64,000 nt of DNA, taken from contig NC_066581.1 of assembly GCF_024323335.1 (NCBI RefSeq), positions 31,368,699 through 31,432,698 on the forward strand, given 5' to 3'. Within the stretch, counting starts at the first letter, position 1. Each line of letters opens with the position of its first letter. Below, in pieces: positions 1-10,227 of this stretch. This DNA comes from Lathyrus oleraceus (Eukaryota; Streptophyta; Magnoliopsida; Fabales; Fabaceae). A program made the position numbers and the translations under genes. The notes below the pieces were generated by a model. It made no database searches. It saw nothing but the letters and a program-made list of their open reading frames with translations, and was not told the origin of the DNA.

Positions 1-467
1 GGCAAGCGTCCGCTTCACTATCTCTCGAATATTCAGATGATTGGATTTCGCCATATTACTCGAATTCTTGTCGTCTAATTAAATCTTTAATCTTACAAAT
101 CCAAATCATTTTTCTAAATTAATATAATACCTAACAAATGGTTTTAATTAAACTTTGGATAAAAAGGAACGGGAAGCGTTCGCCTCGCCATCTCATGAAT
201 AATTGAATGATTGGCGCTCGCCATATTACTCAAATTATCGACTTCCAAATTAAAAACACGCTAAATGAACTTGGATAAAGGAATAGGTGGCGCACGCCTC
301 GTTATTCCTAGAATAAGCAAGTGGGAGGCGCACGCCTTACTACCGTGCACATTCGATTTTCGCAAACAACTTTCAATAATAACTTGAACGAAAAGGGAAT
401 AAGAGGCGTTTGCCTTATTACTCCTCAAATAAATTGAACCATTGGTGTGCACCATATTGATCGACAT
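1..467. repeat. Remnant of older repeat X, left of element A
   Basis: No coding signal is visible. The stretch repeats a degenerate pattern several times: a GC-rich core such as GGCGCACGCC or AAGCGTTCGCCT, then a 'CATATTACTC'-like string and an AT-rich spacer, at irregular intervals of roughly 60-120 bp. It ends at the LTR of element A. The sequence on A's other side (11889-12253) resembles Ogre LTR DNA, so this is probably the left part of the same older LTR, split by A. The assignment is inference; the repetition is seen directly. Confidence 0.45.
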
Positions 468-2059
468 TGTCGCAACCTGAAAAATACAGTGCGCGAAAAA
501 AACAACCGGCGAAAGAAAAAGACAGAAGAGTCGCCACCGTGCGTTATTCATCCCAAAGGAGGGAAAGGAAACGCTCGAAGTAAACCTGAAAAAGGAAAGG
601 ACAAGACGGGGTCTCGCAACCAAATCTTGGGTTCGGGAGTCGGTTATGCGAAGGGAAGGTATTAGCACCCCTACGCATCCGTAGTACTCTACGGGATCCA
701 CTTTCGTAGTTTTCGTCTAAAGGGTGTGGGTTTATCTTGTGCTGTTTGCCAAAAAAAGGGTTAAATGAAAATGACTCGTGCGGATGTCGCATCCACTGCA
801 TACGTATCTCATTTGAATATGAGAATCAGAGTCTTCGTAGCTCGGCTACCTATGGGTTGGGGGGATGTGTGCTCGCTAAGACATCGCTTCTTATGCCTAC
901 GTATCTCATCTGGCCTGAGAATCAGAGCAAAACGTAGTTTGGCTAACTATGGGGTTATGGATTGGGTTTTGGACGAACGACGTCACTACGCAATCTACCG
1001 GATGCTCGACCTTTGGAGACTGACTCGCCTGTAGTAGAAGGAGTTAACGTGTTGCTTTGGGTTTTAGGGTTTGGGATGCTCAAGGGCAAAAAGGCAGTCC
1101 TTGATGAAGGAACCGCGCTACCTGCAGGGATACGAACACATACAAAACAAACATGTATAAAGTAAATGTGCCAACAAGGGGCTCAGAAGTAAATAAACAA
1201 AAGAAAACAAATGCCTCCTATCGAGGTCTTCCAGCTAAGAAAGCGATAAAATGCGGAAAAGAGGTAAAAGTACCACACGGATGAAGATCCGAAGTAATAG
1301 CAATTAAAGGAGTAAGAAACCCAGGGACCTCCCAAGCTAATGCCATCAAAGAAAAGTGAGTCAGTACAGGTAATCGGAATGAACCTCCAGGGGGTATCCC
1401 ACAAATAAAGTGGGAAAACCACGCAAACCATCTCTGCAAGAGTCTGTGAGCCCTCACAAAAACTCAACAAAAGGGTTAGTGAAACACGAACCCTGTGGCA
1501 TACACTTCAAAAATCATGTGATTAAACATTCAAGGCATAGGTTTCACCCATTCATAATACATCACACATTTAGAACATTCAAATTGAAGGCGTAAAATAA
1601 TGGGAATAGGGCAAACCTGATTGGAGAGCTTGATTGAAATTGAGTTGCACCCGTGAGGCCCTTCAGGGTTTGGAGGCTGCTCTGAGTTCTCTGTAAGGTT
1701 TCTCTTCAGGTTTTGTCCAGGGTTTTGTTCCAAGGAAACCTCAGAGTATTTTGCTTCTCTTCCTTTTTCTCAAGTGAAGCCTTGGTATTTATAGACTGAA
1801 TTTCATGGTTTTGTGGGCTCAAATGAGAGAGACCCAAGTCCAAAAATTTTCATTATATTTTATTTATTTTTTTATTATTATTTTTATTTATTTATTTTTT
1901 TGTAAAAAATTATTATTATTTATTTTTTTCGTTTTATTTTTCCTTTTTTTCTTTTTTTCGTTTTTTTTTTCCGGATCTAATTCTGATTGACATGATGAAA
2001 TGCAATATGAAATGCTAAATGAATGCATGAATGAGGAGGGCAAATTTTGGGGTGTTACA
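468..2059 (-). repeat. 3' LTR of element A
   Basis: 1592 bp, reading TGTAAC...GCGACA on the minus strand. It matches the copy at 10228-11888 nearly base for base. It lacks a segment of about 45 bp that is present in the other copy near 11250-11296, and the T-rich homopolymer tracts near 1850-1975 differ in length. The small open frames inside are LTR noise. Confidence 0.95.
1786..1793 (-). promoter_or_regulatory. Putative TATA box, 3' LTR of A
   Basis: TATAAATA on the minus strand, conserved in the other LTR at 11592-11599. It lies about 270 bp inside the LTR start, a plausible place for the U3 promoter. The start site is not determined. Confidence 0.5.
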
Positions 2060-2076
2060 GCTGCCCCTATTCAATC
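2060..2076 (-). other. Polypurine tract of element A
   Basis: On the minus strand this reads GATTGAATAGGGGCAGC immediately before the LTR's TGTAAC. The same string precedes the 3' LTR of element B (47261-47277). In this family such tracts prime plus-strand DNA synthesis. Confidence 0.85.
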
Positions 2077-2219
2077 ATCAGCTAAACCGAGTAGGATGAA
2101 AGCGAACAGCTTATCAGACAAACGGGGTGAGCTGTGATTGAATACCAAAGACAGACCGAAAATTTGCGCTCTGAGAACACCACAAAAACGCGGAAATACA
2201 CTGTGCTGTTTATTTTTCT

Positions 2220-2480
2220 TCCGATCCTCTAGCTTAATTTGGAGTTTCGATCCTCTGGCTGGATATTAATTTTGATCCTCGGGCTGGATACGATTTTGAT
2301 CTTCTGGCTAGATCTTCTTCGATCTTCTGGCTAGATCTCCTTCGTTTCGATTCTCTGGCTAATTCTATTTCCTTTGATTCTCTGGCTGAATCTACTTCGA
2401 TCTTCTGGCTAGATCTGAATTGTTTCGATTCTCTGGCTGAATCTATTTCGATCTTCTGGCTAGATCTGGATTGTTTTGAT
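2220..2480 (-). repeat. Short tandem repeats in the 3' UTR of A
   Basis: Near-tandem copies of a roughly 20-38 bp unit built around GATCTTCTGGCTAGATCT and GATTCTCTGGCTGAATCT (plus-strand reading), at least nine copies by eye, with looser relatives at 2700-2800. A 118-residue open frame here is only the translated repeat. Tandem repeats in the 3' UTR are a known trait of Ogre-type elements. Confidence 0.85.
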
Positions 2481-2889
2481 GATAAATTCCCATCATTAGG
2501 ATCCCGCATCTGAGGCATGCGCTGGTTGACCCTCTTTTGAAGTCTACACCCAACCTTCATATTAGATATGCAGCTTCGAGCATATTCCACTTTTGGGCTT
2601 CGTACATATTCTTCGGGCTAGAACATGTTGTAACGACTCCTCAATTAGACTTGCTGGGGAAATAAAGCTTGTAGGCGACTTCACTGGGGAATCTTCGAAA
2701 TGACCCTCAGGCTGGATCACTGGAACACGATTCTCAGGCTGAATCTTCGAAACGACCCTCAGGCTGGATCACTCACGCTTGATCTTCTGGCTGGATCTCA
2801 TGACATTGGTTGTAAAGTAATTCTTCAGTCTGCTTGGAAGAACCTGTTTATCAGCTTATGTGTATGCTTGATATAATATGCATGCAAAT

Positions 2890-3450
2890 GCAAATGTTAT
2901 GCATGGTGTAAAAAGAAATCTGCTTGGGGAAGCAAACTCCGGTAGGGAACAGATCGCTGTATCAATCCTTGAATGCTCTGTGGGGAATGATCCGTCTTCC
3001 GGGACCAATGAGCCACCAAAAATAAATTGGCTGCTTGAAAAGTTGACCTTGAGGGGGGAGTATCAACTATGGAAACTTTGTTCGGCGAGGCTCTGTGAGG
3101 AGAGTCTGTGGGGAAAACACTTCTTGGGGAAATGTCGTAGGAAACGACCTTTGCTGGGGATATGAACTTGCTAATCGTCCTCAAGCTGGGGATTAGAACA
3201 AATCTGTTAGAAATAATCTGTTGGGGATGAGATGAACACTGGGAACACCACCCTCTTGTCCGTTGGGTATGCAACCACTCCGCTGTTGCTAGGAAGATAC
3301 AGTCTGACACTGTCAACTCCGCTGGGGATATATAGTCTGGATACTGTCAACTCTACTGGGGCTAGACAGTCTGGATACTGTCAACTCTGTTGGGGAACAT
3401 GCTCTGCTGAGGAGAGACTTTGTCAACCGCTTGGGGATGAGGATTCATGA
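2890..3450 (-). repeat. CCCCAGC-rich 3' UTR segment of A
   Basis: Dispersed CTTGGGGA/CTGGGGA motifs recur about every 25-50 bp (plus-strand reading), interleaved with words such as 'agtctggatactgtcaactc'. Element B has the same kind of segment at 44600-45600 in the equivalent position. No protein is implied. Confidence 0.7.
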
Positions 3451-3959
3451 CTTGGCATCCGGTTCCTGTGACCTGCAACCAAAAATACACGTATGCCTCG
3501 GGGGAATTACTCGGTTTGAATTCACCGTCCGAGATTAAGCACATTCAAAGCAATTTTAAATGTTTTCCTGTGTAAATCATCTGCAAAAGCCACCGTTATG
3601 TTCATATGCAATATGTTTTATCAAAAATTCGGACATTTTTGCAAACAAACTGATAAATGAAAAATAAAGAGGCTCTTTAACTGAATTATTCGACTCTTAC
3701 TGGGGAGAAAATTTATGCCAGGAATAGGCGAGGGTATCAGGAAGCTGATCCCTGAAAAGAGGTGATCGCTATAAAAAGAGAACTATCCTAATGGCAATGG
3801 GGATACGGGGTCCCACCGAGTTTCGACTCTGCTATGGCTCGTATGTCCTCAAGACGCTCTGCTCATCTTGCTTTCTGAAGTGGATGATTAGTCGATCTTT
3901 AACCTTCGAGGATTGCCGGATTGAATGAAACGGTGATATAACACTGATGAACTCAGATC
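3451..3959 (-). other. Unstructured 3' UTR of A
   Basis: AT-rich 3' UTR without credible coding. Parts near 3590-3780 resemble the B 3' UTR around 44260-44520, for example the 'gtttgcaaa...cgtccgaat' string, which supports common descent. I see nothing else in it. Confidence 0.6.
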
Positions 3960-4191
3960 ACAGTCATTCGCTTATTCCCTATCTTTTGCCTGGATCGCCC
4001 CCTTTTCGGGTTTTCAATCCATCGGGATACCCATTTTTGCCTGAGCCGCCCTTTTGGGTTTTCGACTCACCGGGTGTACTCTTTTTTTATATCCCTAATT
4101 TTTGCCCGAACCTCTTTATTCTCTTTTTTTTGTTCGTCGGGATGCCCTTTTTTTGCCTGGACTATTCTTTTTATCGTCCAGCGGGTCTATT
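3960..4191 (-). other. Conserved post-pol segment with short hairpins (A)
   Basis: Directly downstream of the integrase stop on the minus strand. It holds two short hairpins, CCC-AAAA-GGG (4049-4058) and CCCGAAAAGGGGG (3998-4010), each preceded by GAAAA and followed by GCGG/GCGATCC. The same pair stands in the same order behind pol of element B (44025-44082). The role is unknown; a structured RNA element is inference. Confidence 0.55.
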
Positions 4192-4452
4192 TTATGCGAA
4201 GTATTTTTTAATTGCGTCTGAGTTAATAGGGGACGGGAATCCTTCGCCATCCATGGTTGTTAGCATCAAAGCTCCGCCATAGAAAATCCTTTTAACCACG
4301 TACGGACCCTCATAGTTCGGTGTCCATTTGCCCCTGTGATCTGTGTTGGGAGGAAGAAATCTTTTGAGTACCAATTCACCGACTCGATACTCCCGAGGGC
4401 GCACTTTCTGACCAAATGCTTTCTTCATTCGTCTCTGACTGAGATACGTCAA
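4192..4452 (-). pseudogene. Integrase C-terminal fragment of A
   Basis: 86 residues matching the end of the B integrase: a basic start (RRMKKAFGQKVRPREY), an SH3-like stretch with KWTPNYEGPYVVK, and the ending GGALMLTTMDGE...KKYFA. The upstream zinc domain and the DDE core are absent: the sequence jumps near 4450-4470 from the end of RNase H to this C-terminus. The fragment cannot catalyse integration. Confidence 0.9.
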
Positions 4453-5600
4453 TTCTGGGTACGTAGTTCCAGCATAGCACCTTAATCATCGAAGACAAGG
4501 TAAACAAAGCATCAGCAAATTGGTTTTCTTCAAAAGAAAGTTAACAATCTTCTCGTGTAGTCTCTGTAAGGAACCAGATGAGGCTGAGGTGTATACCATT
4601 TCCCGTTGGTTTGATTGATGACCAAAGTTGAATCCCCGTATACATCCAGGGTTTTAATTTGTATATTGACGGCTTCCTCAAGTCTTAAGATACAAGCTTC
4701 GTATTCGGCTTCATTATTGGTGCAGGGAAAAGTTATTCTGGCACCAAATGGCATATGAACCCCCTTCCGGTGTGATCAACACTATACCAACTCCGTGACC
4801 ATTGACGTGGACCGCCCCATCAAACATCATAACCCATTTGGATTCAGGGTCAGGCCCCTCCTCCGGGAGTGGTTCCTCTCAATCTTTCGATTTGAGAAAC
4901 ATGATGTCCTCATCAGGAAAGTCAAACCTCATAGGTTGGTAATCATCAATCGGTTGCTCTGCAAGATAGTCTGACAAGACACTTCCCTTGATGGCTTTTT
5001 GTGAAGTGTATTGGATGTCATACTCTGTCAGTATCATTTGTCACCTAGTAACCTTTCCGGTAAGTGATGGCTTTTCAAAAATATACTTGACTGGATCCAT
5101 TTTTGATATCAATAGAGTCGTGTGAGTCAACATATACTGTCTTAGTCGGCGAGCAGCCCATGCCAAAGCGCGGCAAGTTTTCTCGAGCAATGAGTATCTT
5201 TGTTCACAGTCAGTAAACTTTTGCTAAGGTAGTATATTGCATGCTCTTTTCGACCTGACTCGTCATGCTGACCGAGCACACAACCCATTGACCTTTCTAA
5301 CACAGTCAAGTACATGATCAACGGTCTTTCCTCTCGGCCTGTAGACTGGCCCCGATCTTGATCTCTTTCTTGTCGTCTGCGGTACCAATGTTGACGGTCT
5401 CAATCACCTCCTGATAAGGTGTAATAGCTCGGTCCTCCTGTTTCAACAATCTGGCTAACCCTTCAGGCAATTCACAATCTTCCTCAACCCCTTCTTCGGC
5501 TTAATAGATAGGATTGTCGAAGTCATACTTGGCCATAGTAGTGTTGTTAGCAGTGAGATCCGAGTGGTCGGCTCTGCATGATGGAGGATCATGCTTTTCC
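4453..5600 (-). pseudogene. RT start joined to RNase H domains, palm deleted (A)
   Basis: Reading down the minus strand, the N-terminal RT region (acidic segment, then IKIGASLQ near 5370) runs straight into an RNase H region near 5330 that begins like B's after its RT (LIMYL...MGCVLGQHDESGRKEHAIYYL). The RT palm with the YVDD box is missing. The linker region and the second, archaeal-type RNase H follow. Its clearest part is at 4530-4754, with NNEAEYEAC and DSTLVINQ. Several in-frame stops and shifts are present. Dual RNase H domains are established for the TAT lineage. Confidence 0.85.
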
Positions 5601-5844
5601 TTAGAATGAGAGATTTTTTTTTTGGAAAGAAAGAAAAAACGAAAAAAGAAACATTGCCATTTTTTTGTAAAAAGTAAAAAAACTAAAAGAAAGAGAACAC
5701 AAAATTGTTTGCAAAAGCCGTCCTTTATTGATGATAAAAATAATTGCGAAACGTAACTAAATGGATGGCCCTACAAATGAGTCGTTACACCTTGGGCAAA
5801 GTGTAAGACTTTATTATGCATGTAATAAAGGAAAACAATAAAAA
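5601..5844 (-). other. Protease-RT interval of A
   Basis: No open frame and strong A/T runs. It corresponds to the interval of B at 40176-40431. In Ogre elements an intron is known between protease and RT, and this is its probable counterpart. Splice sites could not be fixed. Confidence 0.45.
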
Positions 5845-6806
5845 TCACTCTTTCAGCAGAGTAACCCGGACGGTTTTTTCAGACGACCAATTATCGAGCT
5901 TTTCTCCCGGGACACACGGGCGAATCCAGCTATCTGAGTCACAGTCGCTGTCAGCCTTGTCTTCATCTGCAGCATTGACGATGTGGGGAGAAACCAAACC
6001 CCCGCTGGAGAAAGTACCGACTTCATTCTTCTGAGACCCCGGAGCATACCCCAATCCAAACTTGTCTTCTTTGATGACTGGCTCCACAAATTTGCCCTAG
6101 CCTTGGGCATTACCAGCTTTAACCACTTCGACAGCTTGCTTGTATGAAGAGATCGAAGTCCCGACCTTCTCAAACTCAGGTGAAAAGACAGCTTCGGGCG
6201 CGACCTCATTGATGTTTGTAGTTTCGAAGCCCTGACACAGCATCTCATGCATCTCGCCATCCATCTTTACATACTTAAATGTAGACAGGTGGCTAACAAA
6301 AATATCCTCTTCACCACATACAGTGACGACCTGACCTTCTAGTTCATATTTGAGCTTCTGGTGGAGGGTAGAAGTAACAGCACCGGCAACATGAATCCAA
6401 GGCCGACCTAGCAGACAGCTGTAGGCAGGCTGGATATCCATCACATAAAAGGTGCTCTTGAACACCTGCGGTCCAATCTTAACTGGCAACTCAACTTCGC
6501 CAAAGACAACTCTCTTAGAGCCATCAAAAGCCCTCACAACTAAGTTACTTGCCTCAGGATGATGCCATCGCAATCCAACTTCATTAAGGCTTTCTTTGGA
6601 AGAACATTCAGAGAAGAGCCTGTATCAACCAAAACATGGGAAAGCATCACCCCTTTGCACTCCATTGTGATATGCAAGGCTTTGTTGTGATTCCTGCCCT
6701 CAGACGTCAGGTCATTATCGGTGAAACCTAGCCCCCGGCTAGCGTTTACATTGGAAACTACCGACTCTAGCTGGTTAACAGTTATCTCCGGTGGAACATA
6801 GGCCAT
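5845..6806 (-). pseudogene. Aspartic protease region of A, frameshifted
   Basis: The retroviral-type protease motif VLVDTGSSLNVLPK is encoded with its catalytic Asp at about 6618-6626. Downstream come FDGSKRVVFGEVELPVKIGP and MDIQPAYSCLLGRPWIH, as in B. A frameshift separates the active-site part (to 6540) from the flap part (from 6573), and an in-frame stop lies at 6097-6099. The frame then continues to 5845, ending in VRVTLLKE as in B's VQVTLQTE. Another shift near 6806 separates it from gag. Confidence 0.9.
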
Positions 6807-6808
6807 AT

Positions 6809-9188
6809 TCAGTACTTCAACAAGGCTGCTCTGTGCGCCTCAGAGCACAGCAATAGTGAGAGAATGGAGATCTTTGAGGGTGTCTGATTTAGCTGGTCGA
6901 CTACCTTGTAGTCACTTTTCTTGATAATCCTCATAAACTCATCCACTTCCTTCTCGAATGCGGTCTTAGGAGGATCTTCCTCAGTAGTAACCTCTTCGGT
7001 GGATACCTGTTTCCCTTTAGCCTTGGCAGCTGCCTCGGCTTCAGTATTCGCGCGTAATGTTGATGGTGCAAATAGGCGTCCACTGCGAGTGAAGCCACCA
7101 ACCCCTCCAACATTGTCTACAGCGGAGCTACCAATGTCAATGTCTTCTTCGTTAACTTTCTGCCCCTGACAGTAGATAGCAGCCCCATAGTGCCACGGGA
7201 TAGCACTGTCTTTCTCATACGGAACGGGTCCTGGTACCGTGATGGTGATCGGACCAACCAAAGTCAGTTGAGGGCTGTCAGAGTAAATTGCAACTGGTGC
7301 TGCACTTTCGATGTTCACCGCTGCTGGTTCTGTACTTTCTAGGAAATATATTGTTGTCGGAGCGAGTCTCTCGGGAACATATATTTCTTCAGGAGTGAAA
7401 TAAAACGTCACCGTCGATACATCATTCTTCATTGGACGGGCCTGATCGAACTGAAGACAACCTTCATCTATCAGTTGCTGAATACCCCTTCTCAAACTGT
7501 CACATCCGTTTTCGGCAGCTTGACAATTTCTGCATTCTTCCCAACAGCCCGGGAAAATATGTCCTTTCAGAAGTCGGTCTTTAACCACGGATAGCGAAGT
7601 CTTCACCTTAGTCACATCAGAAACCAAATTCAAAGTTTCCCCACTATCAACAGCATTAATCCTCTGCCCGCCGTGAGCCGGCATCGGGTTCTGGATAACA
7701 TTAGGCACCAGAGCAAAATTGATAGCCTGTGCATCTCTCAAATCTTGTACCTTTAACTGGAGAGCCTTGCAATTATCTGTACTATGGCCAGGTGCGTTGG
7801 AGTGAAAAGCACATTTGGCGTTGACATCATAACCTCTAGGCAAATTATTGGGATTGATTGGTGGGGCCAGAGTTCTCAACGTAACCAGATTCATGTCAAT
7901 CAGCTTGGGAAGTAATACTGAATAAGGCATTGGGATTGGCTCGATGACCCGGTCCGTCTGCCTTGGACGTTGTTGATAGTGTCTCTGCTGACCCGGATTA
8001 CCTCCTTGTTGTTGATTGTTGTACCTGGGTTGTTGTTGCGGATGATATTGCGGTTGAGGAACAGGTGTTGGAATAGTGACTGCGGCCACTTGATCTTGAT
8101 AATAATTAGGGCGTCCTTTACTCCTGCCTCTGCCGGCATACACAACGCTTGCCTCGCCTTCTTTTCTTTGCTGACCGTTACCGGCAAACGGTCTCTTGGG
8201 ACCTGATGAGTTGGAAGCACTATTGTCTTGAATTCGGCCCATCTTCAACAGACTCTCGATTCTTTCTCTAGCAATTACTATCTCTGCAAAGCTGATTGAC
8301 GGGCAAGCAGCCAATCTCTCAATATAATTGCCTTGAAGAGTGTTCATGAACATGTCCGCCATCTCCCTTTCAGACATAGGGGGTTGGACGGACGCAGCAA
8401 TCTGTCTCCAACGCTGAGCATATTCTCTAAAGGTCTCCTTGGCAGTCTGAGAATACCATTTCCAAGTTGTATTGATATTGCTTGATAAAAGCCTCTGCCA
8501 AGTCTTTCCAGCTCTTGATGGTAGTACGAGACAAATGAGAATACCATTCACGAGAAGCTCCAGTTAGACTGTCTTCAAAATAGTACATCCACAACTTTTC
8601 ATCTTCCGTGTGAGCTCCCAACCTTCCCAAATAAAATTGGAGATGAGTGCGTGGGCAAGAAGCCCCGTTGTATTTCTCAAAAGTAGGGGGTTTGAACTTG
8701 TGAGGAATCCTTACTCCCTGAACCAGACCAAGATTTGTGACATCAAAGCCTAAGGAATTTTGAGACTCCAAAGATTTGAGCTTCTCAGCAAGCTCATCCA
8801 TACGGCGAGTGGTCTCGAGGGCCTCGTCGTGCAAAGAAAATTGATCATACTGATAATCTTCAGTAACGGGGTGCCCGTTAATCCGAATTCCTTGATTCAC
8901 ATTGTACCTTCCACCAATACCATTTCCAACATTCCCTGTGTTGCCAACATTACCCGGGTTTCCATCAGCATTTGCGTTACCCGAGTTACCAGTGTTCACA
9001 GGGTTATCAGCGTTCCCAGGGTTACCAGGGTTTCCCTCAGCATTTGGTATCTCCACCTCCGGATCAGGCCTCGGTTGCCCAACCAATTCCCTCAGCTTCG
9101 CTTGGCCTGCTACCATACCAGTCATCAATGTCATGAACTGATCCATCCTTTCACGCATATCAGCCAGCTCTTTCTGTACTTGGTCCAT
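6809..9188 (-). pseudogene. Gag of element A, frameshifted
   Basis: Start chosen at ATG 9188 (MDQVQKELADMRERMDQF), aligned with MGQVQTELAEMRANMAQF of B. In order: a short coiled-coil-like N-terminus; a low-complexity Gly-Asn tract (about residues 60-95); SLGFDVTNLGLVQGVRIPHKFKPP; the gag core; RRW-type QRWRQIAASVQPPM; a Gln/Tyr/Pro-rich stretch; a zinc-finger-like CAFHSNAPGHSTDNC; and GGFTRSGRLFAP. Near 8445 the reading frame changes and some 14 residues present in B are missing, so the capsid domain is broken. Nucleocapsid and capsid roles follow from the family. Confidence 0.9.
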
Positions 9189-10207
9189 CGCTAGTCGTGG
9201 ACGGTTTTCCTTTGTCGGGTATCTGTGAACTCGCTTGGGACCAATAACTGCCTGATACAGGGAACAAACATTAGACGTTGCGGTGACACCTGCAAAACAG
9301 ACAAGGGTTAATATGCATGGTATGCGATGCACTGCTTGTTCAGTTTTAAGGCACCCCCGTTTTGAAAGGGAATACCCTGCAAATGAATAAGCATGAGATG
9401 TTGGATGCAAATATGCAGATGATGTTATGCAATGCAAAGGCATGTCAATCAGAATTGATGGATCCGCTTGAACATCTGTCAGGTTGCACTTCCTGGAGAG
9501 AAATTCACTGAGGAATATAATACAAGACCAAAACTCTGCTCCAGAAAACCGGGTTGGTTCGAGGTTAAGGTTTCCTAAATTTAGCCCACCCCTCACTGGT
9601 AGGTTCTAAGAAAAGAAGTTCGTCAGCTTCAGCTCTTCAGTCGCGAATAATACGTTTACCACTGAAGGTTTGGCATTATTACGGGATAAAAGACCTCCAC
9701 TGACTCCCCTCAACAGGACATCCTAAATCAAGTTTCCAGTCTCGGGGTCCTCGGATTGATCAGCGAGAATGCGCCCACCAGAGCTAACATAATCACGTCT
9801 CGGAGGAGAGGCCTCGACTGAGTTCTCGGGAAATGGTCACCAGAGTCGACGATTTCTAAAGGAACACCATGTCGTTACGGAACATCCATAGGACATAATA
9901 TATCCAAAAGAAACCTCGTCTGGGTGTGGTTCTTCACGAACGACTTAACATAGCAACATGCCACGCAAGCCTCATGATCATCCACTCTAAAACCTGTGTG
10001 TACACTCAAGCCTGGGTAATGGGCTTATCTCTCATAGAACATCCCATCCCAACAAACAAACAAACAGATCCAATAGATACAACAGATGCATGCAAGCAGG
10101 TAAGCAAATAAATGTACAAAAGCATGAACACCCAATAAACAAGAAATCACACAAGCTAGGAGGGACTCGTTTAGGGAAGATGGACCAGCAAGAGGTCAAC
10201 TTCTTAG
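9189..10207 (-). other. Leader region of element A
   Basis: Sequence between the PBS and gag on the minus strand. The open frame continues upstream of the chosen gag start (to 9596) but is unlike known gag. Near 9290, 'tgcaggtgtcaccg' followed by 'ctgtatcaggca' resembles the sequence in front of B's gag near 36745-36790. No ORF1 equivalent is present; it was either lost or never there. Confidence 0.6.
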
Positions 10208-10225
10208 TCCCCAGCAGAGTCGCCA
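10208..10225 (-). other. tRNA-Arg primer binding site of A
   Basis: Minus strand TGGCGACTCTGCTGGGGA, two bases (GC) after the LTR end GCGACA. It is complementary to the 3' end of a plant tRNA-Arg with about one mismatch, as known for Ogre elements. The identical site is in B at 33970-33987. Confidence 0.85.
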
Positions 10226-10227
10226 GC

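Noticed and set aside
2234..2590. 118-residue frame rich in 'SSQKIE' and 'ARESK'
   Set aside because: It is a translation of the short tandem repeat in the 3' UTR of A and runs against no known family.
3947..4282. 111-residue Pro/Phe-rich frame on the plus strand
   Set aside because: It lies antisense to the integrase end and post-pol segment of A; shadow frame.
8760..9194. 144-residue plus-strand frame antisense to gag of A
   Set aside because: Mirror of the Gly-Asn repeat region of gag; no independent support.
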